Position numbers and translations under genes: made by a program. From NCBI GenBank assembly GCA_030867875.1, contig JAOWCC010001501.1:26285036-26349035 (forward strand): a stretch of 64,000 nt of DNA. Direction: 5' to 3'. Each line of letters starts with the position of its first letter. The stretch's first letter is position 1. The notes under the pieces were generated by a model. That model ran no database searches. It was not told the origin of the DNA and worked only from the letters and a program-made list of their open reading frames with translations. This DNA comes from Actinernus sp. WN-2022 (lineage: Eukaryota > Cnidaria > Anthozoa > Actiniaria > Actinernidae). This document shows positions 1 to 11,261 of the stretch, piece after piece.

Positions 1-224
1 AACTGACTACTGACAAACAGCCTTAAAAATAACTGACAACTGACAAATGACGATTTTTTTACTGACAACTGACAACCGAAAAATAACTGACAACTGACAA
101 ATTTGGTTTTTGTGGGTCAAACATTGTAAATTTTCTCTAGTAATGATTAACTAGGGCTAACTGACAACTGACAAATGGCCAAAATTTTAACTGACAACTG
201 ACATGTAGACCCCCCCCCCCCCCC
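1..224. repeat. ACTGACAACTGACAA-type dispersed tandem repeat ending in a C tract
   Basis: The motif ACTGACAACTGACAA recurs about six times (near 3, 31, 61, 90, 158 and 189), separated by variable AT-rich spacers. The array probably continues beyond the left edge of the window. It ends just before a run of 15 C (210-224). No coding signal is visible. Confidence 0.85.
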
Positions 225-1090
225 ATTCAGACCCTCTCTAAAAGATGCCCTTGGCGCATGTGTTTCGTAATCGCAAATAATTGACCGCCAAAGTGCTCAA
301 TTGAAATTTCAACCAAAATATTAAAACTGTGCGAAAAACTGCTACTGACTGGTGTTTGGCGATCCTCGTTATCCATGATGGCTCAATTGACGTACAATAC
401 ACCCGGTAGTTGTCGTGGTAAGAGAAATTACCTTGGAGCGAGTAGTGAACGTGGTCGTAGCGAGAGCTAGAAGTCGGCTAGATCGGATGATAACACTGAC
501 TTGACATTTGTGTACATTTCAAAACCTTAAAATAACTAAAATCTGTGATCGATGGGCTTTTAGCGCGCTAGATTCTATTCAAGCTACCTCGCTAGGTAGC
601 TTGGAACTTCAAAGTATTCCACCGGCCACTAGCTAGCTAATCACCAGAGCAGAAAAACTGTTCAGACTAAAGAAGCTCGCTACCTCCTGTGGTTAGCTAG
701 CTAGATTTACTAGCCTGAACACGGCCACACGTTTACAATTTAGTCTGCAGGTCCGATAAAACTGCAGGTTCCAGTCGTAAACAGTCCGAGTTTGACCAAA
801 GTGAAACGATCGAGCTGCTCGCGTCCGTAGATATATATTTCTTCGTTTGCACTTTTGACATGATATAATTCTTCAAATGGCACCATTGTTTTATTTCTTA
901 TGTTTAATAATACAGTTCTCAGCTGTAAAAAAAATAGAACATTCTATGGAAGATTTCTTGTCCTAAAGTTTGGAAACGTAACACATGCATTTGACGCTAG
1001 AAAGTTCAGTACTCGGAAGTACGCAAGGTCAATTTACTAGTGGCAGTTTACTAGTTTGCACTATCGGCTGTTATGGAATGGAAACATACT
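225..1090. other. Intergenic stretch, no gene seen
   Basis: No convincing coding region. The only local structure is enrichment for GCTAGCTAG-like words at about 540-715. The short open frames here lack family resemblance. Confidence 0.5.
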
Positions 1091-1093
1091 TTC

Positions 1094-1655
1094 ACAGCTT
1101 AATATGTATGTCGATTGGTCAGAAGGATATCTTGTTTAAATGCTACGGTCCTTTCGGCATCAGGACATTTTTAAACGGGAGTTTTCGTACAGTATTTCAA
1201 GCTATGCTGTAGTGCGAGTTCAGTTACGCCACAAATGTCGGTGAAACTAATACCGTGTTCATTATTATCGGTTTTCTCTATGGGTTCTCATGTATTCAAT
1301 AATTACTTCTGGAGCTTCATATTTATGTCGATTGGTCACAATGATTTCCTCTTTCAGTTTTTCCCTTTAGTTTGGACATTAGGGATATATCCTTGGAGAT
1401 TTCGTACAGTTTAGCGACCGTTGTGTCGAAAGTAGAAACGTTCGTTTGTCATGAAAGTGCGTAAACAAACTGTCACAAGCGGTTTCATAGCAGCTCGATG
1501 TTTGACTCCCATATAGTCGATGATAACTTATATAGCTTCATATGTACGTCGATTTCTCACAAGGATGTCCTCTTTCAGTTTTTCCCGTTAGTTTGGACAT
1601 TAGGGATTTATTCTTGGAGATTTCGTACAGTTTAGCGACTGTGTGTTGAAAGTAG
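1094..1655. repeat. Three diverged ~220-bp tandem units
   Basis: Units starting near 1094, 1312 and 1535 share the order 'CTTCATATxTAxGTCGATT', then 'TTTAGTTTGGACATTAGGGA', then 'TTCGTACAGTTTAGCGAC', then 'AAAGTAGAAA'. The second and third are close; the first is more diverged. The third is broken at its end by the Helentron-like element that starts near 1657. Confidence 0.7.
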
Positions 1656-1656
1656 A

Positions 1657-2968
1657 AAAGAGCCCATCTGGCCTTTCACTCGGGCCACATGAGATAATTT
1701 GAAGATGAAATACACTTTCATTTGAATTTGATTGAAAATAGATCAAAAACTCGGGGAAATGTCCGGCTAAAACTGTATGAATAAATGTGAAATGAAACAT
1801 AAATTTCATAGCAAGAAAAACATGTAATTCCTAATTAGAAAGCTCTTCTAAGTCCGCTTCTCAAATTCACAGACTGTTTTACAAAAACATTTGGGCTTAT
1901 CAACACAAGAGTTCAGTTGACCTTTCAAATAATTTATTCTGAGGTACGCATACTCTAAATCACAGAGATGTTAAATAAAGCGATAATTAGAAGAAAAAGT
2001 ACATTAACAGACAAACTGAGAGGAAATGTATTCAAATCTAAAAGAGTTTACTTACAGTACTTACGTAACTGAATCTTTCGTTTTGGTTCTATTGTTAGTG
2101 TTGTTGAAAGCATTCCACCTTCGTGCACATATGCACTGAATCGGAATGAAAGTCGAAGCCTACCTCGAACTTAACTTTCAGCTAACCTGTTTCCTTTCAT
2201 TCCACAATGAATAATAATCTCATAAAGTAAGCCCGTAGCTTTCAATAAATTTGCCAGTGTCTGAATGAAACAGCTAGATCTTTTCCAATTTCTCTCACGA
2301 GTCACGGCAGAAGACAGTCTCAAATTAAAGAACTTGAATTTTGATCCTCTTCACAGTAACGTAATTTAACGTCTCCGATCAATTCCTCTCTCTTTGCTGG
2401 CAGTTCATGCTTCTTGTTCGTGTAGTTGCCCCACTGAGCCGTAACCACAAAACGAGCACAGCATTTCAGTTGGCATACACTGCGTACATCTGCTTAACTA
2501 ATTAGATTTGTAAAAATCTTAGCGGATCATGTAAATATTCCGCTTGGCTCAAATATGAGGGTTTCTGCCGTAAAAGTTCATTTTTTGTTTCAGTTTTCCC
2601 CATATTAGCAGACTTGTATAATGTCTCGAGCTCTCCTAATCCAGTAGAAAGACTCTGGTTATTCTGTCGTAAAACATGGACCTGACCCAAATTTAGGTTG
2701 TATTGCATAATTGCCCACGATGGAATAGATTTCTGACAATGACTAATTGAAATTGATATCTCCTTGTCTCGCCTAGTCTGAGCTTGGAACTTTCTTATCT
2801 GAGCGCGCCTGAGGAAATCTAACCTTTGTTTGCGTGACCAGCACAGTGCAATCTGATTGGTTCGAATTTGACCTTTAACGCATGCGCAGAAGCCGTCTGA
2901 CATGGATTAAAAAAAAAAAAAAACGACTTGCATTTTCAGACTCGGCGCTGCCACAGGCAGCCCGAGTA
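1657..2968 (+). mobile_element. Helentron-like non-autonomous element, copy 1
   Basis: The left end carries AGCCCATCTGG followed by ACTCGGGCC. The right end carries the stem-loop CTGCCACAGGCAG framed by ACTCGG and CCGAGT. The same two ends occur at 57915-58960 and 60275-62008. Ends with hairpins and an inverted ACTCGGGC/GCCCGAGT pair, but without long inverted repeats, fit the Helitron2/Helentron type; the superfamily is inferred. The frame at 2502-2903 (minus) lies wholly inside the element and overlaps a block shared with the other copies, so it is not treated as a gene. Confidence 0.6.
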
Positions 2969-2974
2969 ACTAGG

Positions 2975-3300
2975 TCAGAATTATATGTAGTATATAATGT
3001 AAAATATGCAACATGTTGAAACAATTACTGTTAGTAATAAATTATTAGAATACGACATTATAGTTGGGTCTGGATAAGGTACAGTTTGAATTTTGTTTTG
3101 AACTGAAAGAGATTTAAACTCAGTTTTGAGTTCAGTAGGGATAGTTTGCCAAATTTTAGATAAAGAAAATTTAAATGTATAGATAAGCCATAAGTTCTTA
3201 CATTGGGTCGATACAGATTTTTATTTTTGGCATACCTGGTATTGTAAGTATGTATTTCAGATACCAGTGTAACATATTGGGTGAAAATACTTTGCACATT
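2975..3300 (-). pseudogene. 3' tail of a CR1/L2-like LINE
   Basis: The minus strand at 3058-3297 reads a frameshifted version of the C-terminal tail common to CR1/L2-type retrotransposon ORF2 proteins: YNTRYAKNKNLY, then VRT-YGL, then a KFGK/KIWQ-like tryptophan region and FKTKFKLYL. The tail of the LINE at 29836-30114 has the same order (HNTRLA..., KVRTNYGKLNIRF, AKLWNSI). Only about 80 residues remain. The 3' side abuts Helentron copy 1. Confidence 0.55.
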
Positions 3301-3301
3301 G

Positions 3302-3541
3302 GAAAAAGAAAAGTTCCCTTGCCCAAGAAATCTGTGAAAACCAGCAAGCAGATCATTCCAAAGACTTAGATAACTTCTTTGAGGATGAAGAAATCAGCGA
3401 GGATCACGAATATGTACTCAAATATGACATGGTTCTGCTAAAGGGAGAAATCGATTTGGAAAATGGCGCGGATGAATCAGCCATAAGATCAGAGTTGAAA
3501 ACAGTTTTCCAAAATAAGTTTTCCAAATTTTATTTCATCTA
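3302..3541 (+). other. Unassigned acidic open frame, possible exon
   Basis: Eighty codons stay open on the plus strand without an early ATG and encode an acidic segment (FFEDEEISEDHEYV, KGEIDLENGADES). It overlaps the minus-strand HTH fragment. No family was recognised. It could be an exon remnant or chance. Confidence 0.15.
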
Positions 3542-4000
3542 ATTCGGCCGTCCACCTTGAAACTAACAGCATCTCGGAAATATGGTTCCACATGAATCCA
3601 AATGACCTCAACTGCACTAAGGTGTCTTCACTAATGTCAAACTTCGGCCTGCCAGATGTAGCAGTTAAAAAACACAAGGAGATCTATGGGAATAAATAGC
3701 CACTTGTGTACACTGAGAAGAGGACTGCGTAGTCCGCTTCCAGTCCAAGAGCAATAGTCGGATATTTCGTAACAGTTCTTCTAGAAATTCAGAGCATTGG
3801 AGATTTCTTGCAGAGGATAAGACTTGCTGAAGGAGAGCAACAACAGATTCCAGTCTGATAACAACATTCTCTCGAGCAGATAGATCAGACGTATGAAAAT
3901 ACCTTTCATAATCGTTTAATACTTCAATGATTGACTCAAAAATGTTCTCCCATCCAGATCGGGCGCCATATTGATTTCGGTGCACACCAGATTGAGGCAA
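3489..4000 (-). pseudogene. Fragment of transposon-type protein with N-terminal HTH (integrase-core family)
   Basis: Two minus-strand open pieces sit in order. The first (3665-4000) encodes WENIFESIIEVLNDYERYF and a helical segment LLQQVLSSARN. The second (3489-3677) encodes GRPKFDISEDTLVQLRSF, GFMWNHISEMLLVSRWT. The second matches the helix-turn-helix block 'GRPxFxIxxExLxxLRxxGFxWxxIAxMLxVSRWT' seen upstream of integrase-like DDE domains in many fish and cnidarian genomic proteins. Similarity drops after VSRWT, where a GTGGAC donor-like site occurs, and no catalytic domain follows. It is probably a truncated exon pair. Confidence 0.5.
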
Positions 4001-4131
4001 TAAGGAGAAAGCCTGGGAACGAGCGTGTTTTTGTTGACAACGTCTCGCGGTTTGTTGACAGTATTTTTGAGTTTGTTGATCGTGTTTTCCTGCCTAGAAC
4101 ATGTGCGACTTTTATTTTGTTTGACCTTGAA

Positions 4132-4245
4132 CGTATTTGTCTGTGATCGTGAAAATAATTTATTGAATGTGAGCCGAACATACTAGCTTTGACCTTGAAT
4201 GAGTTTTGGATGTTGAATGTGATGCTGTGATATCCTTGACCTTGA
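4132..4245 (+). promoter_or_regulatory. Cluster of three TGACCTTGA motifs
   Basis: TGACCTTGA occurs at 4132-4140, 4190-4198 and 4237-4245. Its complement TCAAGGTCA is the extended half-site bound by ERR and SF-1-type nuclear receptors. Variants of TTGAATGTG also repeat here, so the cluster may simply be a decayed tandem repeat. Function is inferred only. Confidence 0.2.
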
Positions 4246-4249
4246 AAAC

Positions 4250-5740
4250 AGTGTTGCTGAATCTGAGTGGAAATAATACTTGAGCTTGAACGAAATTTGT
4301 TGAATGTGGTAGAAGTTGAACACCTTGAATTTTGCACCAAATGGCTTTCCATAGACGGTAACATGATCTATATCCAAGCAACCAATGTTTTGCGAAATAT
4401 TGTAAAACTGCAGGGACCAACGGACGAAGTATAATACCGGCCATGATCACCTTGGAAGGATCTAATCAGCGAAAATGTGTAAACAATCAACGAAGAAGGG
4501 CTGATTATACGTAGCCTGCAATGCAGGCGTTTTATTTGGGAAACTGAAATATATTTGGACGAGGGAAGAATGGCGTGAGGACAAAAAGGAAGTAGGGGGG
4601 AGGGGAGGAGAATGTTTTGCGAATTTACTTAATTTCAGTTGGCCAGAAGGAGATACATCTTTTCGAGATATACAGTCTAGTCTCGATGTAGTCTGCCTCA
4701 AAGCTGCTCGATATTTATACAGATTAAAGATACTCTGCTTGTTTCAAGTTCATCGTGAGAGAAAATGATACATGCAAGTGCCAGAAAAAGCTTTCGTGTC
4801 TCTGGCCTCACTTGTTCAAGTTACTTGAATGACATTCCAGACAACGCATTGGCTAACCATGGCAAGGGAATGTCATTAATAAATCAAGGGCATAAATAGG
4901 GACAGTTCAGACCTTTCTATTTCACTTCAAGAATTAAGCTTCTCAAGACTAACGAAGAAAAGGACAAGCTAAAGCAAAGGTGAATTGACTCAAAATAATT
5001 ATTGCATCAAATACTTCAGAAGTAAATTAATATTCATGTATCGTTAAATACGATTCGAAGAACTGATTGTTTTTCATATAAGACGTCAAGTGTTGTAGAC
5101 GGCCGATATTGTTATCTTATATTTTCCATGTCGTCGTATATTCTGTCTACGTTACCCCTATATCTCTAAAATGTTCGCTAGTATCGCAGTCTCTTTGATC
5201 AATTTAAAAACTGTATTGAAATTTCTAAGTATACGATTTTTGCCAGCATGTGGAAAGGACGAGGTCTCATTTAGTTAACATTTCTCGACGAGTTGGAATA
5301 CTATAATCACTAAAGTGAACTTATTATCGAATTAGAACACGTTTAGCTTTGAAAGCGATTTCAAAGGGAACCTGTGGTTGAGAATACCAAATTTACGGAA
5401 CGTTATCTTAAGAGGACGACTACTTTCCTAGATCTAGAATATATATAAGCCCAGAATGTACCGGCCTTCCTATATTTGTCCTGTTTTATCGAGAATTAAA
5501 ATGCCGAACTTTGTTTGGAAGGCAAAGTTATACCTTATACCGTGAAAACATGATTTAAAGAAATGAAATATGGGAAAACAGTACATGTTCTACTGCACTA
5601 ATCACTTTTTAGAACCGTGAAATCACATATGGTCTAAAGAAATGAAATATAGAAAAAGATTACATACTTTAACCGAACTAAATACACCGTCCCGTAGGAC
5701 AATGAGATGACGGTCTAAAGAACTGAAAAATAGAAGAACT
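4250..5740. other. Non-coding stretch, no gene seen
   Basis: No family-level coding signal. A partial TAGCCTGC palindrome lies at about 4513-4530 and a purine-rich tract at about 4590-4610; both resemble ends of the TAGCCTG element family seen elsewhere in the window, but no partner end or target duplication is visible. Confidence 0.45.
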
Positions 5741-5747
5741 TATACGC

Positions 5748-7150
5748 TCTGCTTCCTCCACTCTGAGCAGAGTCTCTGCAGGAGTCGCATCCATACCGGT
5801 TCACCCGTATGAAGTTCTAATATGTTATCACATTCAACTGTAATTTTACAGCTCAAATGGGAGGCTTCAATCTTCCATGTGGGAAGCATTTAATAGATGG
5901 ATCTCAAGTGGAGATTGACTATCAAATTAATAGTGCTCTCAAAGAAATGAAGAATTAATATCAGAGTTTTAAGTTAATAAGTAATAGATGGACATCCAAT
6001 TTATTTGCTAATCAACCCGATATGCTCTCAAGTGGATATCGAAGAAATTTAGTGCGTATGAATATGTTTCCTATCAACCCCATATGCTTTCAAGTGGATA
6101 TCAAAGAAATTGAGTGCGTCAGTACTTTGTTTGCTATCGGTCCGATATGATCTCAAGTGGATATCCAAATTTAACATAATTCAGGTCAACTGTGTGCATA
6201 TAGCTGAAATGGGAGTGGATATAAAAAAATTGGTGTGCGTTATTTTGTCTGATATGCTGAACATTTAAGATCGTTTAATGAAAATGTGCCAAGAAAATAC
6301 GTCGCCGCATGGCCCTGGATTTGACTTTTCAACAAAATGTTAAAATTCGAGCTCTACTGCAAAATCTACTTCAGAAAACATCAATTGCGTTTCTTTTACC
6401 GTTGTTAATTTTGTTATATCTATTATATTACACAAGTGAATACCGCTAGCGATAATCAAACACGCAAAATACAATGGCTACTTGATTTTTAAGCCATAAA
6501 CAGTAGTTAAAACGTGTTCTGATAAATCTACATGTAGTTATAACATAGGATGAAACAAAATAATAGTGAAGTGTCCATAAGCAAAATGAGATCCCATCTC
6601 TGCTCCCCCTACCCCCTCACGGGCGCTGTAGGATTTGGGAGCAGAGTCTCTGCAGAGTTCCACCCATACCGGACCACCCGGCCGTATGAGGTTCTCATAT
6701 TATATCACCTTCAGCGGCGCTTTTTATAGCTGAAATTGGAGGCTTCAATCTTTCATGTGGGAGACATTAATAGATGGGATATGTAAGAAATAAAGGTTTT
6801 AAGGTAATAAATAATAGATGGACACCTAACTTGTTTGCTATCAACCCGTGGATATCGAAGTAATTGAGTGCGTATTTATTTGTTTACTATCAACCCGATA
6901 TGATTTCGAGTGGATATCGAAGTAATACTGAAAATTGTAACACAATTTCATGAAAATAGGGCTAGAAAATATAACGTTGCCCCCACCTGGATTTAATTTT
7001 TCGCTAAAATAATGTCAAAATTGGTGCTCAACTGTAAAAACTACTTTACATAACGTCCATTGTATTTCGTTATCTCCTGTTATTATTAATTTTATTATAT
7101 ATATCAGTTATATTACACTAGTGGATACCGCTAACGATAATCCAACATGC
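5748..7150. repeat. Diverged tandem duplication of a ~0.9-kb non-coding unit
   Basis: The first unit (about 5748-6500) and the second (about 6630-7150) share blocks in the same order: AGCAGAGTCTCTGCAG, CATACCGG(T/A)(T/C)CACCCG, GGAGGCTTCAATC, TAATAGATGGACA, CAAGTGGATATC and GATAATC(A/C)AACA. Unit one also contains three or four ~68-bp subrepeats ending in AAGTGGATATC (about 5955-6170). No protein is encoded. Confidence 0.65.
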
Positions 7151-7428
7151 GTGTTAGATGTTAGCTACGTAATAGCGCGTGTTGGGTAGTGCCATGCAAC
7201 TTGCATGGTAGTGATCATAGGTGTGTGGTTATTTTCCACCTACTAAGGCTAAACTGGAATTTTGGACCACTTCTCGTGGAAATAAGTAGCCTAAACTTCG
7301 GCCAAAAAAGTTTCTCCTTGAAATAATAATACTTTATTACACCTTATATCCCTACAGATACATTGGTAAAATGATACTAGATAACAAATACTTGTAAGCA
7401 CTTCAGTACAGAGTCATTACAGCAATAA

Positions 7429-9328
7429 TTATACAACTATTAATGCTTTTGCTAATTCCAAAACATCATAAAAATATTTTGAAGATATATCAATAACAGA
7501 ATCATCCTTCATTGAAAACAAATACAAAAATAAAGTCCTCTTATTAAATACACGAAAAACATCATTGACGCAATATAACTTTTGAAGAAAATCCTTTCTC
7601 AAGTTGACAAAATCATGATTGTTGCATTCAAATATATAATGTAACTCATCGCCAACCCTGTTATCATTACAAATAGTACAGATTCGAGAATCATATGGTA
7701 TTTTTTTGGATCGCCCAGTTTCAACCGGCAACCTGTGTGCCGAGATTCGTAATCGGGTAACAGCTTGTCGATGTTTTACATTTGAGATACTACTTAAATA
7801 CTTCTCAAAACACACATCAGATTTAACAAGTCCAAATGTCCGTAATTTACCCCGCGTTACTTCATGAGAGTCAGAATGCCCTCCGAAAACCTCATTGTTC
7901 CAAAAACTAGAGTACAGACCATATAACTTTGTTTTTAGAACTTTTGCAAACTGTCCTAACTGTTTTAATGGAACACGGAGATTTGAAACATTATCAAGAC
8001 CACACATCTTTAAGATATAATTCGCAAATATAACACTTTGAGAATTGGAGTTAATACATACGCGTGAAGCCTTGCCAACGATAGTTTCACTAAGAGTGGG
8101 GTCATTCAGACGTAACCGATATTTCACAATAAGAGCAGATACCTGTAAAATAAGAGGTACCCTACCTAACTCAGCATAAACAGCTAGATTTGATGCTTTA
8201 GCGTGAACACCTAAAATACGTTTACAAAATTTCAAATGGAGCTTTTCTGCGAGAATTATTGCTGAAAAAAGTTTCTTCTTAAAAATATCAAAACCAGAAA
8301 GCTTACCTAGGGCATATACTCCCCAAATTTCACATCCATATAATAAAATCGGAATTACCATCGAAGAAAACAATTTCAAAAGAACTTTTACTGATACATT
8401 GTCTATAGAGGAAAAGCAATTAAAAAGACTATGGTAAGCACGCAAAGCCTTGTTATAAAGCAACTTTTGTGCAGTTTTAAAGCCACCTGAATAATGGAAC
8501 GTAATACCTAAATACGTATATTCGTCGACCCGTTCTAACATGTCGTTACCATAAAACCATTGACGTAATATTAGTTTTAGTCTCTGAGAAGCCGTTGCAA
8601 AAACCAGTACCTTTGACTTTTTTAAATTAACTTTCAACTTCCACTTGTATGTATAAGACTCAAGTCTACGAAGACAGGTTTGCAAGCCAGTTGCCGATTC
8701 AGATAGAATAACCAGGTCATCCGCATAAAGTAGTGAGCTCAGTTTAGTGTCTCCTAAATGAACTTTGTCGCAGCCATCGTTAAAAATCTCAGGTATATCG
8801 TTAATAAAAACATTAAAAAGCGAAGGACTAAGATTGCAACCCTGTTTAACACCTATATCAGATTGAAAAAATGCAGTCACGCCTTGACTTGTCTTTACCG
8901 CAGATTTAACAGAAGAATACATACTTAATAATATACGCACAAACTTTTTACTACAACCATATCTTATCAACTTGAAAAACAGACCCTCTCTCCAAACACT
9001 ATCGTAAGCTTTCCTGAAATCAACGAAACAAGCAAATAAAGGCTTATGTTTTGATCTATACAAATCTATTAATGTCTTTAGCACCAGCACATGATCAGCC
9101 GTCCTAAAACTTTGTCTGAAACCAATTTGAAACGAATTTAAAATATTGTTCTCATTCAAGAACTTGTTGAAACGATTATTCAGAATAAGCGTGAAAATTT
9201 TTCCTAAACAACTACTAATAGATATGCCTCTATAATTACCAGGATCAGCCCTACACCCAGACTTATGTAGTGCTACAATCAATCCCTCGGACCAGCCCTG
9301 CGGGAAAACTCCGCGAGATAAAACTGTG
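7429..9328 (-). CDS. LINE ORF2, reverse transcriptase to C-terminal zinc region
   Basis: This is the polymerase part of a non-LTR retrotransposon, which copies RNA into a nicked target. Visible RT blocks are NYRGISISSCLGK, motif A FVDFRKAYDSV, motif B GVKQGCNLSPSLFN and motif C YADD (about residues 186-189 of the 617-residue open part). A cysteine-histidine motif ICTICN...HYIFEC near residue 550 resembles the zinc-binding region at the end of many ORF2 proteins. The frame is uninterrupted to the stop. It joins in frame to the endonuclease part once the 9333-11257 element and one TTAA are removed. With motif A, B and C intact, the element may have been active recently. Confidence 0.9.
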
Positions 9329-9332
9329 TTAA

Positions 9333-11257
9333 GGTGGCCCGCGGCTATTTATTTTGGCAACGGGGGTCTTTTTAAATTGCGTTTTTGAACAGCTAAACAT
9401 TATCCGATTTCCGAGATTTTTTGAACTTTTAATAAAGAATCCTCGAATGTTATAAAAAGTACAATTAGAAAGTGATTAATAAAGAATTGCTGAAGATATA
9501 AGCGATTTTCGAAAACGTTGTTTTTTAGGAAAGAGCGTATATTTCAAAACCCAAAAGATGGATTTGTTCCATTTTACTTTCAACGAGTGCCCAACCTCCA
9601 AGGTCTGTGACAGGCAAGTTTCAGGTTAATCGGCACCATACAAGTTTCTCAGCAAACGGCTGATCAATTTTAACCTTAAAATGTTATGCTCAGGCATCTG
9701 GTTCAACTGCCGGAGAAATATTACAGTAATAATTAAATCGTACATACCATATGGAAGTTCAATACCACTTGAAACTTCTGTGCCAAAGTCAAGAAGATCG
9801 GAAAACTGCAACTAACGTTATGCGGCGAACGAAGTAATACAGGTTATTGCTGAATATTTGCGAAAGTCGAGAAATTTGTATTCTTTCGGCATAAAAAAAA
9901 TCACTAGTTTGTTTTTCTTAAGTTTCTAATATGACTTACAGTAGCATATTTTAAAGTACCTTACCGAGTTTCAGCGCGCTTTGACCATACGCTTTTGAGA
10001 AATAAAGGCTGTAAACTTCAGCTTGTGTGAGACATGCTTGGAAAACCCCTCATGTTAGCTAATTTATTCAATGAGTTTGTTTTGAATTTCCGCACGGGTT
10101 CTGCCACTTGGGAATCGCGAGGCAAGGAATAATTAAAATTAATGTTGAAATTAAAATGAGGATTAATTTTGCAAGTTTGTAATAATAGTCCAGGCTGAGC
10201 CTAATGTTTTGGTGCCAAGGAGTATCAGAGCCGGTATCAAAAGCATAATACTGCTTTTTATTCATTTTTTTTCTCGACGGTACGGATCTTTTTTAACTTT
10301 TATTTTGAATAACTGTCCCTTATTTGAAACGAACACTATTTTAGCCAGGATTTGCGTGTTAGTTGTCACACTTGCATGGGTTACTGCACACAGTCGCATG
10401 AATTACAATGTAATCCTAATTTTAATTTCAACAATAATTTTAATTATTCCTTGCCTCGCGATTCCCAAGTGGCAGAACCCGTGCGGAAATTCAAAACAAA
10501 CTCATTGAATAAATTAGCTAACATGAGGGGTTTTCCAAGCATTTAGATTTTAGAAGTCTCACACAAGCTGAAGTTTACAGCCTTTATTTCTCAAAAGCGT
10601 ATGGTCAAAGCGCGCTGAAACTCGGTAAGGTACTTTAAAATATGCTACTGTAAGTCATATTAGAAACTTAAGAAAAACAAACTAGTGATTTTTTTTATGC
10701 CGAAAGAATACAAATTTCTCGTATTTCGCAAATATTCAGCAATAACCTGTATTACTTCGTTCGCCGCATAACGTTAGTTGCAGTTTTCCGATCTTCTTGA
10801 CTTTGGCACAGAAGTTTCAAGTGGTATTGAACTTCCATATGGTATGTACGATTTAATTATTACTGTAATATTTTTCCGGCAATTGAACCAGATGCCTGAG
10901 CATAACATTTTAAGGTTAAAATTGATCAGCCGTTTGCTGAGAAACTTGTATGGTGCCGATAAACCTGAAACTTGCCTGTCACAGACCTTGGAGGTTGGGC
11001 ACTCGTTGAAAGTAAAATGGAACAAATCCATCTTTTGGGTTTTGAAATATACGCTCTTTCCTAAAAAAACAACGTTTTCGAAAATCGCTTATATCTTCAG
11101 CAATTCTCTGTTAATCACTTTCTAATTGTACTTTTTATAACATTCGAGGATTCTTTATTAAAAAATCAAAAAATCTCGGAAATCGGATAATGTTTAGCTG
11201 TTCAAAAACGCAATTTAAAAAGACCCCCGTTGCCAAAATAAATAGCCGCGAGCCACC
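9333..11257. mobile_element. 1925-bp foldback element with ~840-bp inverted repeats, TTAA target
   Basis: The element is flanked by TTAA on both sides (9329-9332 and 11258-11261). The left arm (9333 to about 10175) is nearly an exact reverse complement of the right arm (about 10408-11257), starting GGTGGC and ending GCCACC. A loop of about 230 bp separates them. No transposase is visible; the short frames at 9626-9811 and 10778-11125 are the same sequence read from the two arms. TTAA duplication is typical of piggyBac and Kolobok elements, so this looks like a non-autonomous member of one of those groups. It interrupts a LINE RT gene. Confidence 0.9.
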
Positions 11258-11261
11258 TTAA

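Noticed and set aside
2502..2903. 133-codon frame as a gene
   Set aside because: It lies within Helentron copy 1 and overlaps a repeated non-coding block found in the other copies.
4513..4530. TAGCCTGCAATGCAGGC as another ultra-short element
   Set aside because: No flanking direct repeat, so chance or decay cannot be excluded.
9626..11125. Two similar small proteins (MQFSDLLDFGTEVSSG...) as genes
   Set aside because: They are the two inverted arms of one foldback element read in opposite orientations.
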